Below are positions 16,739-26,553 of a stretch of DNA of 64,000 nt, one piece after another (position 1 is the first letter of the stretch; the number at the start of each line of letters is the position of its first letter). Where the stretch lies: positions 62,001-126,000 of the forward strand of contig NZ_JACOOK010000001.1 of assembly GCF_014288115.1 (NCBI RefSeq), read 5' to 3'. The DNA is from Alistipes_A hominis (lineage in GTDB: Bacteria; Bacteroidota; Bacteroidia; Bacteroidales; Rikenellaceae). Made by a program: the position numbers and the translations under genes. Under the pieces are notes generated by a model. It saw only the letters and a program-made list of their open reading frames with translations. It had not been told where the DNA came from and did not search any database.

Positions 16739-18100
16739 TTAGTTAAGCTCTTTGATCATCAGTTCGATCCCGCGGCGGACGATATCCTGCATCTCGGTTT
16801 TCGACGGATCGACGAATTCGCACAGCGCGAAATCCTCCTCGACCACCTCGTAGATGCCCAGGTTCTCCATTTTGTCGATATCTCCGGCGAGAATCGCCTT
16901 CAACAGATAGAGCGGATAGATGTCCATCGGCAGGTATTTGTCATACAGCCCGGTTACCACATAAGCGCGGACGCCGCCGTTCATGTTGGTATCGAGATTA
17001 TAACGCTTGCGGGGCGTCAGCCACGAGAAATAACTCTTCGACACCGAGAACTTATCCAGCCGCGGCATACCCCAACCGAGGAACTCGTATTTGTTCCCTT
17101 CGGGGATCACGGTCACCTGGTTGCTGTAAAATCCGAGGTATCCGTCCGGTTCCACCTTTTTACCGGTCAGCACGTTGCCGCTGATCAGGCGCACCCGATC
17201 GCCCGCGCGCTGCGGACGGATCTCGACCTGGCGCGCGATGCTGCCGACCGGAATGCCCGACAGCACGCTAAAATAGCGCGGATCGGTCGTCTCTGAACCG
17301 GTCAGCGCAACGATCTTGCTCATATCGACCCGGCCGGTACGGAAAAACCGTCCGATCATCGCCACGTGCTGAATATCGACCGTCCACACCAGGTCGCCTT
17401 TGTTGATCGGATCGATATGGTGAATCTGAACGCCCACGTTCCCGGCCGGATGCGGCCCGTCGAACGCGCGCACTTCCACGCCTTTCACCCGATCCAACAC
17501 CCCGGATGCTCCGGCTTTCAAACCCAGGTAGACTTTCCCCGGCGTCAGCTTCGACAGCATGGCGAAACCGGTATTCAAATTATCCAACTCTTTCTCCAAT
17601 ACGTAATTCATATCGGGAGCCAGCGGCGCCGAATCGAATCCGGAAACGAAAACGGCTTTCGGCGTCTGTCCCGGATCGGCGATGATTCCGTAAGGACGCT
17701 GAACGATCATCGGCCACAGACCGGAACTCAACAGCGCCGAAGTGACGTTTTCCTTGTCGGCGGACTCTTCGGTGGGAACCTCGAACGGCTCGTAAACCTG
17801 TTCAGCGGTCGGAGCGATCACCACGTCGAGGATCTTACGCTTATCCCCGCGGTTTATGGCGGTCACCTTCCCGCTGACCGGCGAGGTGAACAACACCTGC
17901 GGACGGTACTTGTCGTAAAACAGCGGCGTTCCGGCCTTCACGACGTCGTCCACCCGAACCAGCATCTTCGGGATGACCCCCTTGAAATCGTCCGGTTTCA
18001 GCGCATAGGCATGTACCAGCGGCAGCCGGGTCAACTCGCGTCGGGCTTCCCCTTGCAACCGGATATCAAGGCCTTTTTTCAACTTTATGACTTGCGACAT
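16739..18100 (-). CDS. nqrA: Na+-translocating NADH:quinone reductase subunit A
   Basis: 453 residues, the cytoplasmic subunit involved in ubiquinone/menaquinone interaction. The N-terminus MSQVIKLKKGLDIRLQGEA and the motif KAGASGVLDRVKGVEVRAF are typical. It is the first gene of nqrABCDEF. The upstream peptidase gene on the same strand ends 56 bases away and no TAnnTTTG box lies in that gap, so transcription may start further upstream. Confidence 0.95.
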   Translation of the reverse strand: MSQVIKLKKGLDIRLQGEARRELTRLPLVHAYALKPDDFKGVIPKMLVRVDDVVKAGTPLFYDKYRPQVLFTSPVSGKVTAINRGDKRKILDVVIAPTAEQVYEPFEVPTEESADKENVTSALLSSGLWPMIVQRPYGIIADPGQTPKAVFVSGFDSAPLAPDMNYVLEKELDNLNTGFAMLSKLTPGKVYLGLKAGASGVLDRVKGVEVRAFDGPHPAGNVGVQIHHIDPINKGDLVWTVDIQHVAMIGRFFRTGRVDMSKIVALTGSETTDPRYFSVLSGIPVGSIARQVEIRPQRAGDRVRLISGNVLTGKKVEPDGYLGFYSNQVTVIPEGNKYEFLGWGMPRLDKFSVSKSYFSWLTPRKRYNLDTNMNGGVRAYVVTGLYDKYLPMDIYPLYLLKAILAGDIDKMENLGIYEVVEEDFALCEFVDPSKTEMQDIVRRGIELMIKELN

Positions 18101-18156
18101 ATTCGGTAGATTATTGATAGTAATTTATTAAGGTGTCTTTTTCATTCGTTTTTCGG

Positions 18157-19374
18157 TCAGCGGATTCCCAGCTTATCCTTTATATCCTGCGGAATCGCCT
18201 CGCGATGTACCTGGATACCGACCGTTTTATAAAGCAGGAAAGGTTCCGAAGCGTAAAAATAACCTTTATACAAACCCGTTTCGCCCCAGGAGTTTTTCAC
18301 TTTGTAGAATTTCCGGCCGTGCTGGTCCGCCGCGATCCCCACCAGCAGCATCCCGTGATCGTCGGTCGTCTCGTAACGATCGAAAGCCTGTTGCCGCATT
18401 TCGGGCGTGATTTGGCGTTCGGGAAGCACGCCCGTTTTCAGTAGCGTCCGTTTCCGGATCTCGTCGTCGGTAAGCCCTTTCCAGCGCGCGCTGTCCGCCG
18501 GAGGAATTTCCGCCGCCGACTCGACCGGAACGATCGCACGGCCCTCCCGGAAGCCGAATCCGTTCTCGCTGACGTCGGACGCCCAGTTGACCGCATATCC
18601 TTTCCGCAGCGAAACGTCGACGATCCGGCCCAGCTCCTCCATCGTCACGTTGTAGAACGGCGACCAGTTCCAATTATCGGGTATTTCGAGCGGGAAAGCC
18701 GTATAAAGCGGATGGTGCGTCATTGCCGTGAGCACTACGTAATCGTCGCGGCGAATACCCAGCTCCTGCGCAAAACTTTTCGGAGTATATTCTTTTCCGT
18801 CGTAAACGAATTTTTCGGGACAGGGGCCCAGGTAAGCGTCCAGTATCCCGTTCAGACCGTCGATCCAAGACGCGGAAAGCCGTTTGGACGGATTCCCGAT
18901 CACCGCATCCGTATAGGCTTTGAGAGCAACGCTCAGTTCTTCGTGCGAGTGCCTCGACGCGCCGTCCTTCAATCCAGAATAGACCGTCTCGGGCACGATT
19001 CCGTAACGGTCGACGATGTATACGACGTCATCCAGCGTCCCCCCCTCGGAGAAATTGGCCTTACCGTGCAGGCGGGCGTATTTGATCGCTTTTTCGAGGT
19101 AAGTATGGCGGACGATCCACATTTCGGAAAGGTCGTAAACGCCTTTCCCGCGACGAAGCAACTCGCTCTCCGCCATCGCCGTGCCCGAAAAGCTCCAGCA
19201 GGTGCCGGACTTCGCCTGATCCTTCACCGGCGTCACGGGCACCAGCACTTTATCGGCAAATACATAGGCTCCGGTATCCTTTCCGTCCTCCTTGGTCTGT
19301 TTCGACGTATTTTTCGCACCGGCGACACCGATCAGCAGTGCGCACAACACCCCACACAGCAAATATTTTTTCAT
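18157..19374 (-). CDS. Exported papain-like cysteine peptidase (C1B, bleomycin hydrolase/aminopeptidase C type)
   Basis: 405 residues with a signal peptide (MKKYLLCGVLCALLIGVAGA). Catalytic residues are visible: Cys in SGTCWSFSGTAM, His in DDHGMLLVGIA, and Asn in KVKNSWGETG. The order and length fit C1B peptidases, which are usually cytoplasmic elsewhere; exported forms are known in Bacteroidota. Its substrate is unknown. It has its own -7 box and may read into nqrA. Confidence 0.9.
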   Translation of the reverse strand: MKKYLLCGVLCALLIGVAGAKNTSKQTKEDGKDTGAYVFADKVLVPVTPVKDQAKSGTCWSFSGTAMAESELLRRGKGVYDLSEMWIVRHTYLEKAIKYARLHGKANFSEGGTLDDVVYIVDRYGIVPETVYSGLKDGASRHSHEELSVALKAYTDAVIGNPSKRLSASWIDGLNGILDAYLGPCPEKFVYDGKEYTPKSFAQELGIRRDDYVVLTAMTHHPLYTAFPLEIPDNWNWSPFYNVTMEELGRIVDVSLRKGYAVNWASDVSENGFGFREGRAIVPVESAAEIPPADSARWKGLTDDEIRKRTLLKTGVLPERQITPEMRQQAFDRYETTDDHGMLLVGIAADQHGRKFYKVKNSWGETGLYKGYFYASEPFLLYKTVGIQVHREAIPQDIKDKLGIR

Positions 19375-19404
19375 GCGTTCGACACAAAATTTAATTTTGC
19401 GTTA

Positions 19405-19412
19405 CAAATATA
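19405..19412 (-). promoter_or_regulatory. -7 promoter box for the C1 peptidase gene
   Basis: TATATTTG on the minus strand, 30 bases ahead of the ATG at 19374. No clear -33 box was found. Confidence 0.5.
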
Positions 19413-19488
19413 ACAATAATTATTTTATTTTTCTTTTCCAGGACGGATGCAGTCGCCGAATCCGGCGCTATTTATCAACAATCGATCG

Positions 19489-20694
19489 TCAATCGCCGGG
19501 CAACGTTCCGGCGTCCCCGCTTTTCCGGTAATCGTCCGTTATCTCGGTAAAGCCGCGACTGTAACGCTGCATATAATCCCTCGTCCGCCGGACGAAGCGA
19601 TCCAGCCCCGGCCGTTGTTGCGGCGAAACCGTTTCGCGGGAATAGGCCGGAACGATCTCGTAACGATGCCCCGAGCGGCTCCCCGGGTCGGATGAGATCG
19701 ACGTCCAGTGGATCAGGTACTCGGGACGGTAAGCCGTCCGCCCGTCTGCGCCGAGCGACAGCCCGATCCGCACCGATATGCCGCCGTCCGTACCGGGAAA
19801 ACGCTGGTTCGAAACAAAATTGCCCATCGAAAAAACGGTCGCCCCGCAAATCCTGCCCGACGAATCGGATACCGTTTCGACCGACTGAACGACGTGCGGA
19901 TGCGAACCGATCACCAGATCGGCCCCCCAGCGATGGCTCCGGGCGGCCAAGTCGCGCTGCCAGCGATTCGGCAACGTCTCGTACTCGTTGCCCCAGTGCA
20001 GAAACAGCACCACGTGCGTCGCCCCGTTGCCGCGCGCGCCGGCGATATCCTGCCGGATACGGAGCGTATCGATCCGGTTCACCGTATAACCGCGCGGGAC
20101 GGACAGTCCGTTGGTCCCGTAAGTATAATTCAGCAATGCCACCCGAAAATCCCCTTTCCGCAACCAAAGCGGGTGGCGGGCCGGATCGGGAAGCGTATCG
20201 GCGAATACCCCGGTATACTCCAGGCCGGCCTGCACGAGCGTATCGAGCGTAGAACGGATTCCGGCCCCGCCGCGGTCGCAGATATGGTTGTTCGCCGCGA
20301 CGGCCACGTCGATACCGACCCGGCGCATCGCCCCGGCCAACGCGCCGGGCGAGCGAAACTGAGGATACCCCGAATAGGGTTCCCCGCCGAGCGTGGTTTC
20401 CAAATTGGCAATTACGAAGTCGGCCGAAGCGAAATAATTTTTCAACCGCGAAAAACAGGCGGTGTAGTCGATTCCGCCGTCTCGTCGGAAGGCGGCCTGC
20501 ACCTGCGGAAGGTGTTGCATCAGGTCTCCGGTAAAGATCAGCGTCAACTGTCGGTCGTCCTCAGCCGGAACGGCAACGCACGCCGGGATGTCCGGCGCCC
20601 CGGAATGCCGGATTATCCGGTACACGGAAAACGTTCCGACCGAAACCGTAACGATGATCGCGCACACCAACCAGACGAGGGACCGTTTGCTCAT
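19489..20694 (-). CDS. CapA-family protein (metallophosphoesterase fold), membrane-anchored
   Basis: 401 residues. An N-terminal membrane helix (RSLVWLVCAIIVTVSVGTF) leads into a CapA/PGA_cap domain, named for the poly-gamma-glutamate synthesis protein. Metal-site motifs are visible: FTGDLMQ, NLETTLGG, ANNHICDRGG, LFLHWGNEYE and GSHPHVVQ. No other capsule or polyglutamate genes lie nearby, so its reaction is open. ATG 20694 is preferred to the frame start at 20724, since the latter lies in the overlapping divergent promoter. Confidence 0.87.
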   Translation of the reverse strand: MSKRSLVWLVCAIIVTVSVGTFSVYRIIRHSGAPDIPACVAVPAEDDRQLTLIFTGDLMQHLPQVQAAFRRDGGIDYTACFSRLKNYFASADFVIANLETTLGGEPYSGYPQFRSPGALAGAMRRVGIDVAVAANNHICDRGGAGIRSTLDTLVQAGLEYTGVFADTLPDPARHPLWLRKGDFRVALLNYTYGTNGLSVPRGYTVNRIDTLRIRQDIAGARGNGATHVVLFLHWGNEYETLPNRWQRDLAARSHRWGADLVIGSHPHVVQSVETVSDSSGRICGATVFSMGNFVSNQRFPGTDGGISVRIGLSLGADGRTAYRPEYLIHWTSISSDPGSRSGHRYEIVPAYSRETVSPQQRPGLDRFVRRTRDYMQRYSRGFTEITDDYRKSGDAGTLPGD

Positions 20695-20716
20695 TGGATA
20701 CCGTTTATTACCTTTG
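20686..20716 (+). promoter_or_regulatory. Promoter of tatD-tcdA
   Basis: TTTG at 20686-20689 and TACCTTTG at 20709-20716 with a 19-base spacer, ending 27 bases before the tatD ATG. Confidence 0.65.
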
Positions 20717-20721
20717 CTCCG

Positions 20722-20729
20722 CAAAGCTA
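20722..20729 (-). promoter_or_regulatory. -7 promoter box for the capA-like gene
   Basis: TAGCTTTG on the minus strand, 27 bases ahead of ATG 20694. It interleaves with the divergent tatD promoter. Confidence 0.5.
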
Positions 20730-20743
20730 ATCATTTTTCGCAG

Positions 20744-21373
20744 ATGTACCCGCTTATCGACATCCATACGCACCGGAAAGAACCGGACGCCGCCGCCCTG
20801 CGGTCGATACGGCTCGGCACGGATGCCGTGCCTTCCGACGGTTCGCTCTTTTCGGCGGGCATCCACCCGTGGGACAGCGAAAAAGCCGATCCGCAAGGAC
20901 TGCGGCAGCTCGAAACGCTGCCCTGCGCGGCGATCGGCGAAATCGGGCTCGACTACGCCGTATCGGTCGACCGAACGGCACAACGCGAATGGCTGGTTCG
21001 GCAACTGGAGATCGCCCGCAGACGCGGGCTGCCGGTTATCTTGCACTGTGTCAAAGCCTACAACGAAATGCTGCCGACCCTGCGCCCGTTCGACATACCG
21101 GCCGTTTTCCACGGATTCGCCGGATCGAAACAACTGGCCGGACAGGTGTTGAAAGCGGGATATTACCTGTCGTTCGGCGAAACGGCATTCCGTTCTTCGA
21201 AAACGGCGGACGCGCTGCGCAATACCCCATCCGACCGTCTTTTCCTCGAAACGGACGAAAGCGCGGCCGGGATCGGTTCCATCTACGAACGAGCGGCGGC
21301 GATCCGGGGAGTCTCCGTCGCGGAACTGGCCGCCGAAATCCGTAAAAACTATCGAAAAATATTCGCCGCATGA
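20744..21373 (+). CDS. TatD-family metal-dependent hydrolase
   Basis: 209 residues, short for TatD (about 255). The N-terminal metal motif IDIHTH, SAGIHPWD, the conserved GEIGLDY and HCVKAYNE are seen, followed by FLETDES near the end, so the metal ligands appear intact. Family members act as 3'-5' DNA exonucleases or D-aminoacyl-tRNA deacylase-like enzymes; the role here is undecided. ATG 20744 follows the promoter directly; the frame to 20588 would overlap capA. It overlaps tcdA by 4 bases (ATGA). Confidence 0.85.
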   Translation: MYPLIDIHTHRKEPDAAALRSIRLGTDAVPSDGSLFSAGIHPWDSEKADPQGLRQLETLPCAAIGEIGLDYAVSVDRTAQREWLVRQLEIARRRGLPVILHCVKAYNEMLPTLRPFDIPAVFHGFAGSKQLAGQVLKAGYYLSFGETAFRSSKTADALRNTPSDRLFLETDESAAGIGSIYERAAAIRGVSVAELAAEIRKNYRKIFAA

Positions 21374-22089
21374 CTCATTGGCTCGAACGAACGGAACTGC
21401 TGCTGGGCAGCGAAAAGATGAAACGGCTGCAAAACGCGCGCGTACTGGTGGTCGGGCTGGGAGGCGTGGGTGCCTATGCCGCCGAAATGCTCGCCCGCAG
21501 CGGCATCGGCGCGCTGACGATCGTAGACGCCGACGACGTTTCGGAAACGAATATCAACCGGCAACTGGTCGCCCTGCATAGTACGGTCGGACGGCCGAAA
21601 GCGGAAATACTGGCTGCTCGCCTGCAAGATATCAACCCGCAGTTGCGCCTGACCGTACTCCGGGAGTATGTCCGGGACGAAGCGACCGACCGGCTGCTCG
21701 ACGGAGGAAAGTTCGATTACGCGGTCGATGCGATCGATACGCTGTCGCCGAAAGTAAATCTGATCAAGGGAGCCCTCGACCGCGGGATTCCGCTGGTCAG
21801 TTCGATGGGGGCCGGAGCCAAAACCGATCCTACGCTGATCGAAATCAGAGACATTGCGAAATCGCATCACTGTCCGCTGGCGCACATGCTGCGAAAAAGA
21901 TTGCATAAAGCGGGAATCCGGACGGGGTTCCGGGTCGTTTTTTCACCCGAAGCGGTCCGCGAAGGCGCCATGATCCTATGCGAGGAAACCAACAAAAAAT
22001 CCAATGTCGGCACGATATCCTACATGCCCGCACTGTTCGGCTGTCACTGCGCATCGGTCGTCATCCGGGGGCTGATCGGGGAATTATAA
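21370..22089 (+). CDS. tcdA: tRNA threonylcarbamoyladenosine dehydratase
   Basis: 239 residues of the ThiF/E1-like family (CsdL/TcdA), which cyclises the t6A37 modification of tRNA with ATP. The nucleotide-binding loop VVGLGGVGAYAAEM, the ATP/Mg motif DADDVSETNINRQL and DAIDTLSPKVNLI are clear. The C-terminal GTISYMPALFGCHCASVVIRGL is typical. It is coupled to tatD by the ATGA overlap. Confidence 0.92.
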   Translation: MTHWLERTELLLGSEKMKRLQNARVLVVGLGGVGAYAAEMLARSGIGALTIVDADDVSETNINRQLVALHSTVGRPKAEILAARLQDINPQLRLTVLREYVRDEATDRLLDGGKFDYAVDAIDTLSPKVNLIKGALDRGIPLVSSMGAGAKTDPTLIEIRDIAKSHHCPLAHMLRKRLHKAGIRTGFRVVFSPEAVREGAMILCEETNKKSNVGTISYMPALFGCHCASVVIRGLIGEL

Positions 22090-22141
22090 CCGGCTTCGAT
22101 AAAAAATACCGGCGGCGGCCCCAAAAACCGTTCCTTTACTC

Positions 22142-22270
22142 TTACTTTTCGATCGGTTTGACCCGGCAAGGCAGTTCGACCCAGAAAGCGCTGCCTTCGC
22201 CCTTCTCCGAGACGACTCCGATCGTCCAATTATAAATACCCAATGACGCGATCCATCCGGCAGGTATAAA
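22142..22270 (-). pseudogene. Remnant of a histidine kinase C-terminus
   Basis: On the minus strand an open frame without a start codon reads WTIGVVSEKGEGSAFWVELP and ends six codons plus stop later. This matches the G2 box region and last strand of HATPase_c sensor kinases. The frame is closed upstream by a stop at 22271-22273, and no other kinase sequence is present. It is best read as the relic of a deleted two-component sensor gene. Confidence 0.6.
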
Positions 22271-22272
22271 TT

Positions 22273-22306
22273 ACGCCGTTTTCAATCAAGAGATCAAAAA
22301 CGGCGT
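22273..22306 (-). terminator. Hairpin after gpmI, probable terminator
   Basis: A 10-base stem (ACGCCGTTTT with AAAACGGCGT) with a 14-base loop directly follows the gpmI stop codon on the minus strand. The T-run is poor. Confidence 0.55.
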
Positions 22307-22313
22307 TCATGCG

Positions 22314-23837
22314 TTACATTTCGACCAAAACTTTCCCGGTCATCTCGGGTGGCTGGGACAGGCCCATCAATTTCAGCACGGTCGGGGCCACATCGGCCAA
22401 CACGCCGTTGCGGACGCTCTTGACGCGGTCGGACACCACTATAATGGGCACCGGATTCAACGAATGAGCCGTATTCGGGGTTCCGTCCGGATTCTCGGCA
22501 TGGTCGGCATTACCGTGATCGGCGATAACGACGACCTCGTAACCGTTCGCCTTCGCCGCCTCGACCACGTCGCGCACGCAGGCGTCCACCGCTTTGACCG
22601 CCTTGACGATCGCATCGTAAACGCCGGTATGTCCCACCATGTCGCCGTTGGCGAAGTTCAGGCAGATGAAATCGAATTTTTTCTTGTTCAACTGCTCGAC
22701 CAGAGCGTCCTTTACCTGATAAGCGCTCATCTCGGGTTGCAGATCGTAAGTAGCCACTTTCGGGGAAGGGATCAGAATCCGTTCCTCTCCGCCGAAAGTC
22801 TCTTCGCGGCCGCCGTTCAGGAAAAACGTCACGTGCGCGTATTTCTCCGTTTCGGCGATGCGCAACTGACTGAGGCCCTGCGACGATACATATTCGCCGA
22901 TCGTATTGGCCACGTTGTCTTTGTCGAAAAGGATGCGCAGGCCGGTGAACTTGGCGTCGTAAGGGGTCATGCAGCAATAGTACAGCGACAGCTTCTTCAT
23001 GTCGTAATCGGGCATATCCTCCTGCGTCAGCACGACCGTCAGCTCCTTCGCCCGGTCGTTGCGGAAATTGAAGAAGATCACCACGTCCCTGTCCTGGATC
23101 GTACTGACCGGATCGCCCTGTCCGTCAACGCAGACGATCGGCTTGATAAATTCGTCGGTCACCCCTTCGTCGTAGGATTTCTGCACGGCGGCGGCGGCGT
23201 CCGTCGCCTTTTCGCCCACGCCTTTCACGATCAGGTCGTAAGCTTCCTTGACCCGTTCCCAGCGCTTGTCGCGGTCCATCGCATAATAACGGCCGATGAC
23301 CGAAGCGATTTTTCCGGCCGAATGCTTCAGGTGCCCCTGCAATTTCTCCACAAATCCCTTTCCGCTGCGCGGGTCGGTATCGCGGCCGTCCATAAAACAG
23401 TGTACGAACGTCTTGTCGATCCCGTACTCTTTCGAAATATCGCACAACTTGAACAAATGATCGAGCGAACTGTGCACGCCGCCGTCCGACAGCAGGCCCA
23501 TGAAATGCACCTGCTTGCCGTTCACCTTCGCATAGGTGAACGCCTTCACGATCTCCGGATTCTTCAGAATCGAATTGTCGCGGCAGGCCCGGTTGATCTT
23601 CACCAGATCCTGGTATACGACGCGTCCGGCGCCGATATTCAGGTGACCTACTTCCGAATTACCCATCTGTCCGTCGGGAAGGCCGACGTTTTCGCCGTCG
23701 GTCAGCAACTGCGCCGACGGATATTTGGCCTCCAGGCCGTTGATATAGACCGGGTCGGCCGAATAAACCACATCGTCGTGGCCGTGATCGCCTTTGCCCC
23801 AGCCGTCCAAAATCATCAGTAATACTTTGTTTGCCAT
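22314..23837 (-). CDS. gpmI: 2,3-bisphosphoglycerate-independent phosphoglycerate mutase
   Basis: 507 residues, the usual length for this glycolytic enzyme. The metal-binding Asp is in LMILDGWGKG, the phosphorylated Ser in QMGNSEVGHLNIGAGR, and the C-terminal metal motifs in ADHGNADHAENPDG and TAHSLNPVP. It lies 46 bases downstream of alaS on the same strand and could be co-transcribed with it. Confidence 0.97.
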   Translation of the reverse strand: MANKVLLMILDGWGKGDHGHDDVVYSADPVYINGLEAKYPSAQLLTDGENVGLPDGQMGNSEVGHLNIGAGRVVYQDLVKINRACRDNSILKNPEIVKAFTYAKVNGKQVHFMGLLSDGGVHSSLDHLFKLCDISKEYGIDKTFVHCFMDGRDTDPRSGKGFVEKLQGHLKHSAGKIASVIGRYYAMDRDKRWERVKEAYDLIVKGVGEKATDAAAAVQKSYDEGVTDEFIKPIVCVDGQGDPVSTIQDRDVVIFFNFRNDRAKELTVVLTQEDMPDYDMKKLSLYYCCMTPYDAKFTGLRILFDKDNVANTIGEYVSSQGLSQLRIAETEKYAHVTFFLNGGREETFGGEERILIPSPKVATYDLQPEMSAYQVKDALVEQLNKKKFDFICLNFANGDMVGHTGVYDAIVKAVKAVDACVRDVVEAAKANGYEVVVIADHGNADHAENPDGTPNTAHSLNPVPIIVVSDRVKSVRNGVLADVAPTVLKLMGLSQPPEMTGKVLVEM

Positions 23838-23883
23838 CGTCTTTCTTTTTTCGGGGAAACCTGTCCGTTTCCCGCTCTTCCAC

Positions 23884-26505
23884 TTATTTCAATTCTCCTT
23901 TGATCAATTCCACGGCTCTGAAAATAGCCTTTTCGAGTCCTTCGGGTTTCTTACCGCCGGCCGTCGCGAAGAACGGCTGCCCGCCGCCTCCGCCGCCGAT
24001 CTCTTTAGCCGCCTCGCGGATCACTTTCGACGCATTCACACCCCGGGCCACGATCTCGTCGCCCAGCATAATCGTCAACGTCACCTTGTCGCCGAAGGCC
24101 GATCCGGTCACGAACACGAGATTCGGAAATTTCGGCTTCAGCCCGAAAGCGATTCCTTTAATGACGTCGGGCATCAAATCCAACTGGCGAGCGACCAGTA
24201 CGACGCCGTCCTCCTCGGTCAGGTTCGGCTCAATGGATGCCACCAGCGATTGGATACGCTCCTTGCGCTGCTGCTCCATCTGTCTGTTCAGTTCCGAATT
24301 CTCCTCGACCAGCTTTTTGATCGCCTGAGTCACCGAAGGATTATTCACATACCGCTGAACAGCTCGCAGGGTATCCTCAAGCGAATAGACGTATTCCATC
24401 GCCCGGTCGCCCGTCAGCGCTTCGATACGCCGCACGCCGGCCGAAATGGCGCTTTCGGAAACGACCTTGAAAAAACCGATGCTGCCGGTCGCAGGAACAT
24501 GGGTTCCGCCGCAGAGTTCGACCGACTTTCCGTACTGGATCACCCGCACGCGGTCGCCGTATTTTTCGCCGAACAACATCATGGCCCCGAGTTTACGGGC
24601 CTCTTCGATCGGGTATTCGCGGCGTTCCTGCAACGGAAAGTTGCTGCGGATATCCCGGTTGACCAACTTTTCGACTTCGCGGATCTGCTCGTCGGTTACC
24701 TTCTGGAAATGCGAAAAGTCGAAACGCAGGTAATCGGAACATACGAGCGACCCTTTTTGTTCGACATGATCGCCGAGCACCGTACGCAGCGCTTTATGCA
24801 ACAGGTGCGTGGCCGTGTGATTAGCCGCCGTGTTCGCCCGCGCTTCGCCGTCCACTACCGCACGGAACTTCGCCGAAAGATCGTCCGGAAGCCGATCGAC
24901 CAGATGGACGGTCAGGTTGTTCTCCTTTTGGGTATCGGTGACCGGAATCTTCTGTTCGTCGCTCTCGATGTACCCGCGGTCGCCGGTCTGCCCGCCCGAA
25001 TTACCGTAGAAAGGCGTCTGGTCGAAAACCAACTGATAGTAAGTCTTGTTCTTGGCGGTAACGCGACGATAACGCGAAATCCGCACGTCGCTTTCGAGCG
25101 TATCGTAACCGATGAAGCGACTCTCGGCGATCGGGAACAGTTCGACCCAATCGTCGGTATCGACCGCCGCCGCGTTGCGCGAACGCTCTTTTTGTTTCTG
25201 CAGTTCGGCAGAGAATTCCTCGCCGTTTACCGTCATGCCGTTTTCCTGAGCGATCAGTTCGGTCAGGTCGATCGGGAATCCGTAAGTATCGTACAGCAGG
25301 AACGCTTCGCTGCCGCTGATCACCCGGCTGCCGGCGGCCTGTTCCTTTTTGATCACATTGTCGAGCAGATTGATCCCGGTAGCCAATGTCCTCAGGAATG
25401 CGGCTTCCTCCTCGGCGATCACTTTGGTAATCAGATCCTGCTGCGCCGCCAGTTCGGGGAACTGTTCGCCCATCTGCCGGACGAGTCCGTCGACCAACTG
25501 GCAGATAAACGGCTCGTTGAAACCGAGGTAAGTATATCCGTACCGCACGGCGCGGCGCAGGATACGCCGGATCACGTACCCGGCCTTCACGTTCGACGGC
25601 AGCTGCCCGTCGGCAATCGAGAAAGCAATCGCCCGCAGGTGGTCGGCAACCACCCGCATCGCGATATCGGCCCTGCGATCCTGACCGTAAACTTTTCCGG
25701 ACAGTTCGGCCAGACGCCGGATCGTCGGTTGGAATACGTCGGTATCGTAATTGCTCTGTTTGCCCTGCAACACCATGCAAAGCCGTTCGAAGCCCATGCC
25801 GGTATCCACGTGGCGGGCCGGCAGCAGTTCCAGTTCGCCGCTGGCCTTGCGGTTGAACTGCATGAAAACCAGGTTCCATATCTCGATGACCAGGTGGTGC
25901 CCCCGGTTCACCAACTCGCGTCCGTCCAACGCGGCCCGCTCCTCGTCCGAGCGCAGATCGTAATGGATTTCGCTGCACGGGCCGCAAGGCCCCGTATCGC
26001 CCATTTCCCAGAAATTATCGTGACGGTTTCCGAGAATGATATGGTCTTCGGGCAGGAACTGCTTCCAATACTGGTAGGCCTCGTTGTCACGGTCGATATT
26101 TTCATCGGGACTCCCCTCGAAAATCGTCGCGTACAAACGCTCTTTCGGCAGGCCGTACACGTCGGTAAGCAACTCCCACGCCCACGAGATCGCCTCTTTC
26201 TTAAAATAATCCCCGAACGACCAGTTGCCGAGCATTTCGAACATCGTGTGATGGTAAGTGTCGTGGCCGACCTCCTCCAGGTCGTTGTGCTTGCCCGACA
26301 CGCGCAGACATTTCTGCGAATCGGCCACCCGGCGGTCTTTGATCGGAGAGTTCCCCAGGAACAAATCTTTAAACTGGTTCATCCCGGCGTTGGTGAACAT
26401 CAGGGTCGGGTCGTTCTTGACGACCATCGGAGCCGACGGCACGATCACATGCCCTTTGCTGCGGAAAAAATCGAGAAAAGTTTTTCTGATTTGATTAGAA
26501 TCCAT
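23884..26505 (-). CDS. alaS: Alanyl-tRNA synthetase
   Basis: 873 residues. It shows the class II catalytic core at the N-terminus (LMFTNAGMNQFKDLFLG), the zinc-binding editing domain with HTATHLLHKALR and CGGTHVPATGSIG, and a C-Ala domain ending with a glycine-rich stretch before QPFFATAGGK. No truncation or missing motif was seen. A TAATTTTG box 52 bases upstream is the likely promoter and is interleaved with a divergent promoter for the M23 pair. Confidence 0.97.
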   Translation of the reverse strand: MDSNQIRKTFLDFFRSKGHVIVPSAPMVVKNDPTLMFTNAGMNQFKDLFLGNSPIKDRRVADSQKCLRVSGKHNDLEEVGHDTYHHTMFEMLGNWSFGDYFKKEAISWAWELLTDVYGLPKERLYATIFEGSPDENIDRDNEAYQYWKQFLPEDHIILGNRHDNFWEMGDTGPCGPCSEIHYDLRSDEERAALDGRELVNRGHHLVIEIWNLVFMQFNRKASGELELLPARHVDTGMGFERLCMVLQGKQSNYDTDVFQPTIRRLAELSGKVYGQDRRADIAMRVVADHLRAIAFSIADGQLPSNVKAGYVIRRILRRAVRYGYTYLGFNEPFICQLVDGLVRQMGEQFPELAAQQDLITKVIAEEEAAFLRTLATGINLLDNVIKKEQAAGSRVISGSEAFLLYDTYGFPIDLTELIAQENGMTVNGEEFSAELQKQKERSRNAAAVDTDDWVELFPIAESRFIGYDTLESDVRISRYRRVTAKNKTYYQLVFDQTPFYGNSGGQTGDRGYIESDEQKIPVTDTQKENNLTVHLVDRLPDDLSAKFRAVVDGEARANTAANHTATHLLHKALRTVLGDHVEQKGSLVCSDYLRFDFSHFQKVTDEQIREVEKLVNRDIRSNFPLQERREYPIEEARKLGAMMLFGEKYGDRVRVIQYGKSVELCGGTHVPATGSIGFFKVVSESAISAGVRRIEALTGDRAMEYVYSLEDTLRAVQRYVNNPSVTQAIKKLVEENSELNRQMEQQRKERIQSLVASIEPNLTEEDGVVLVARQLDLMPDVIKGIAFGLKPKFPNLVFVTGSAFGDKVTLTIMLGDEIVARGVNASKVIREAAKEIGGGGGGQPFFATAGGKKPEGLEKAIFRAVELIKGELK

Positions 26506-26553
26506 ACCTTACTTATAATATCTGCGTACTGCGATGCGTTATCTTGTAGGAAA

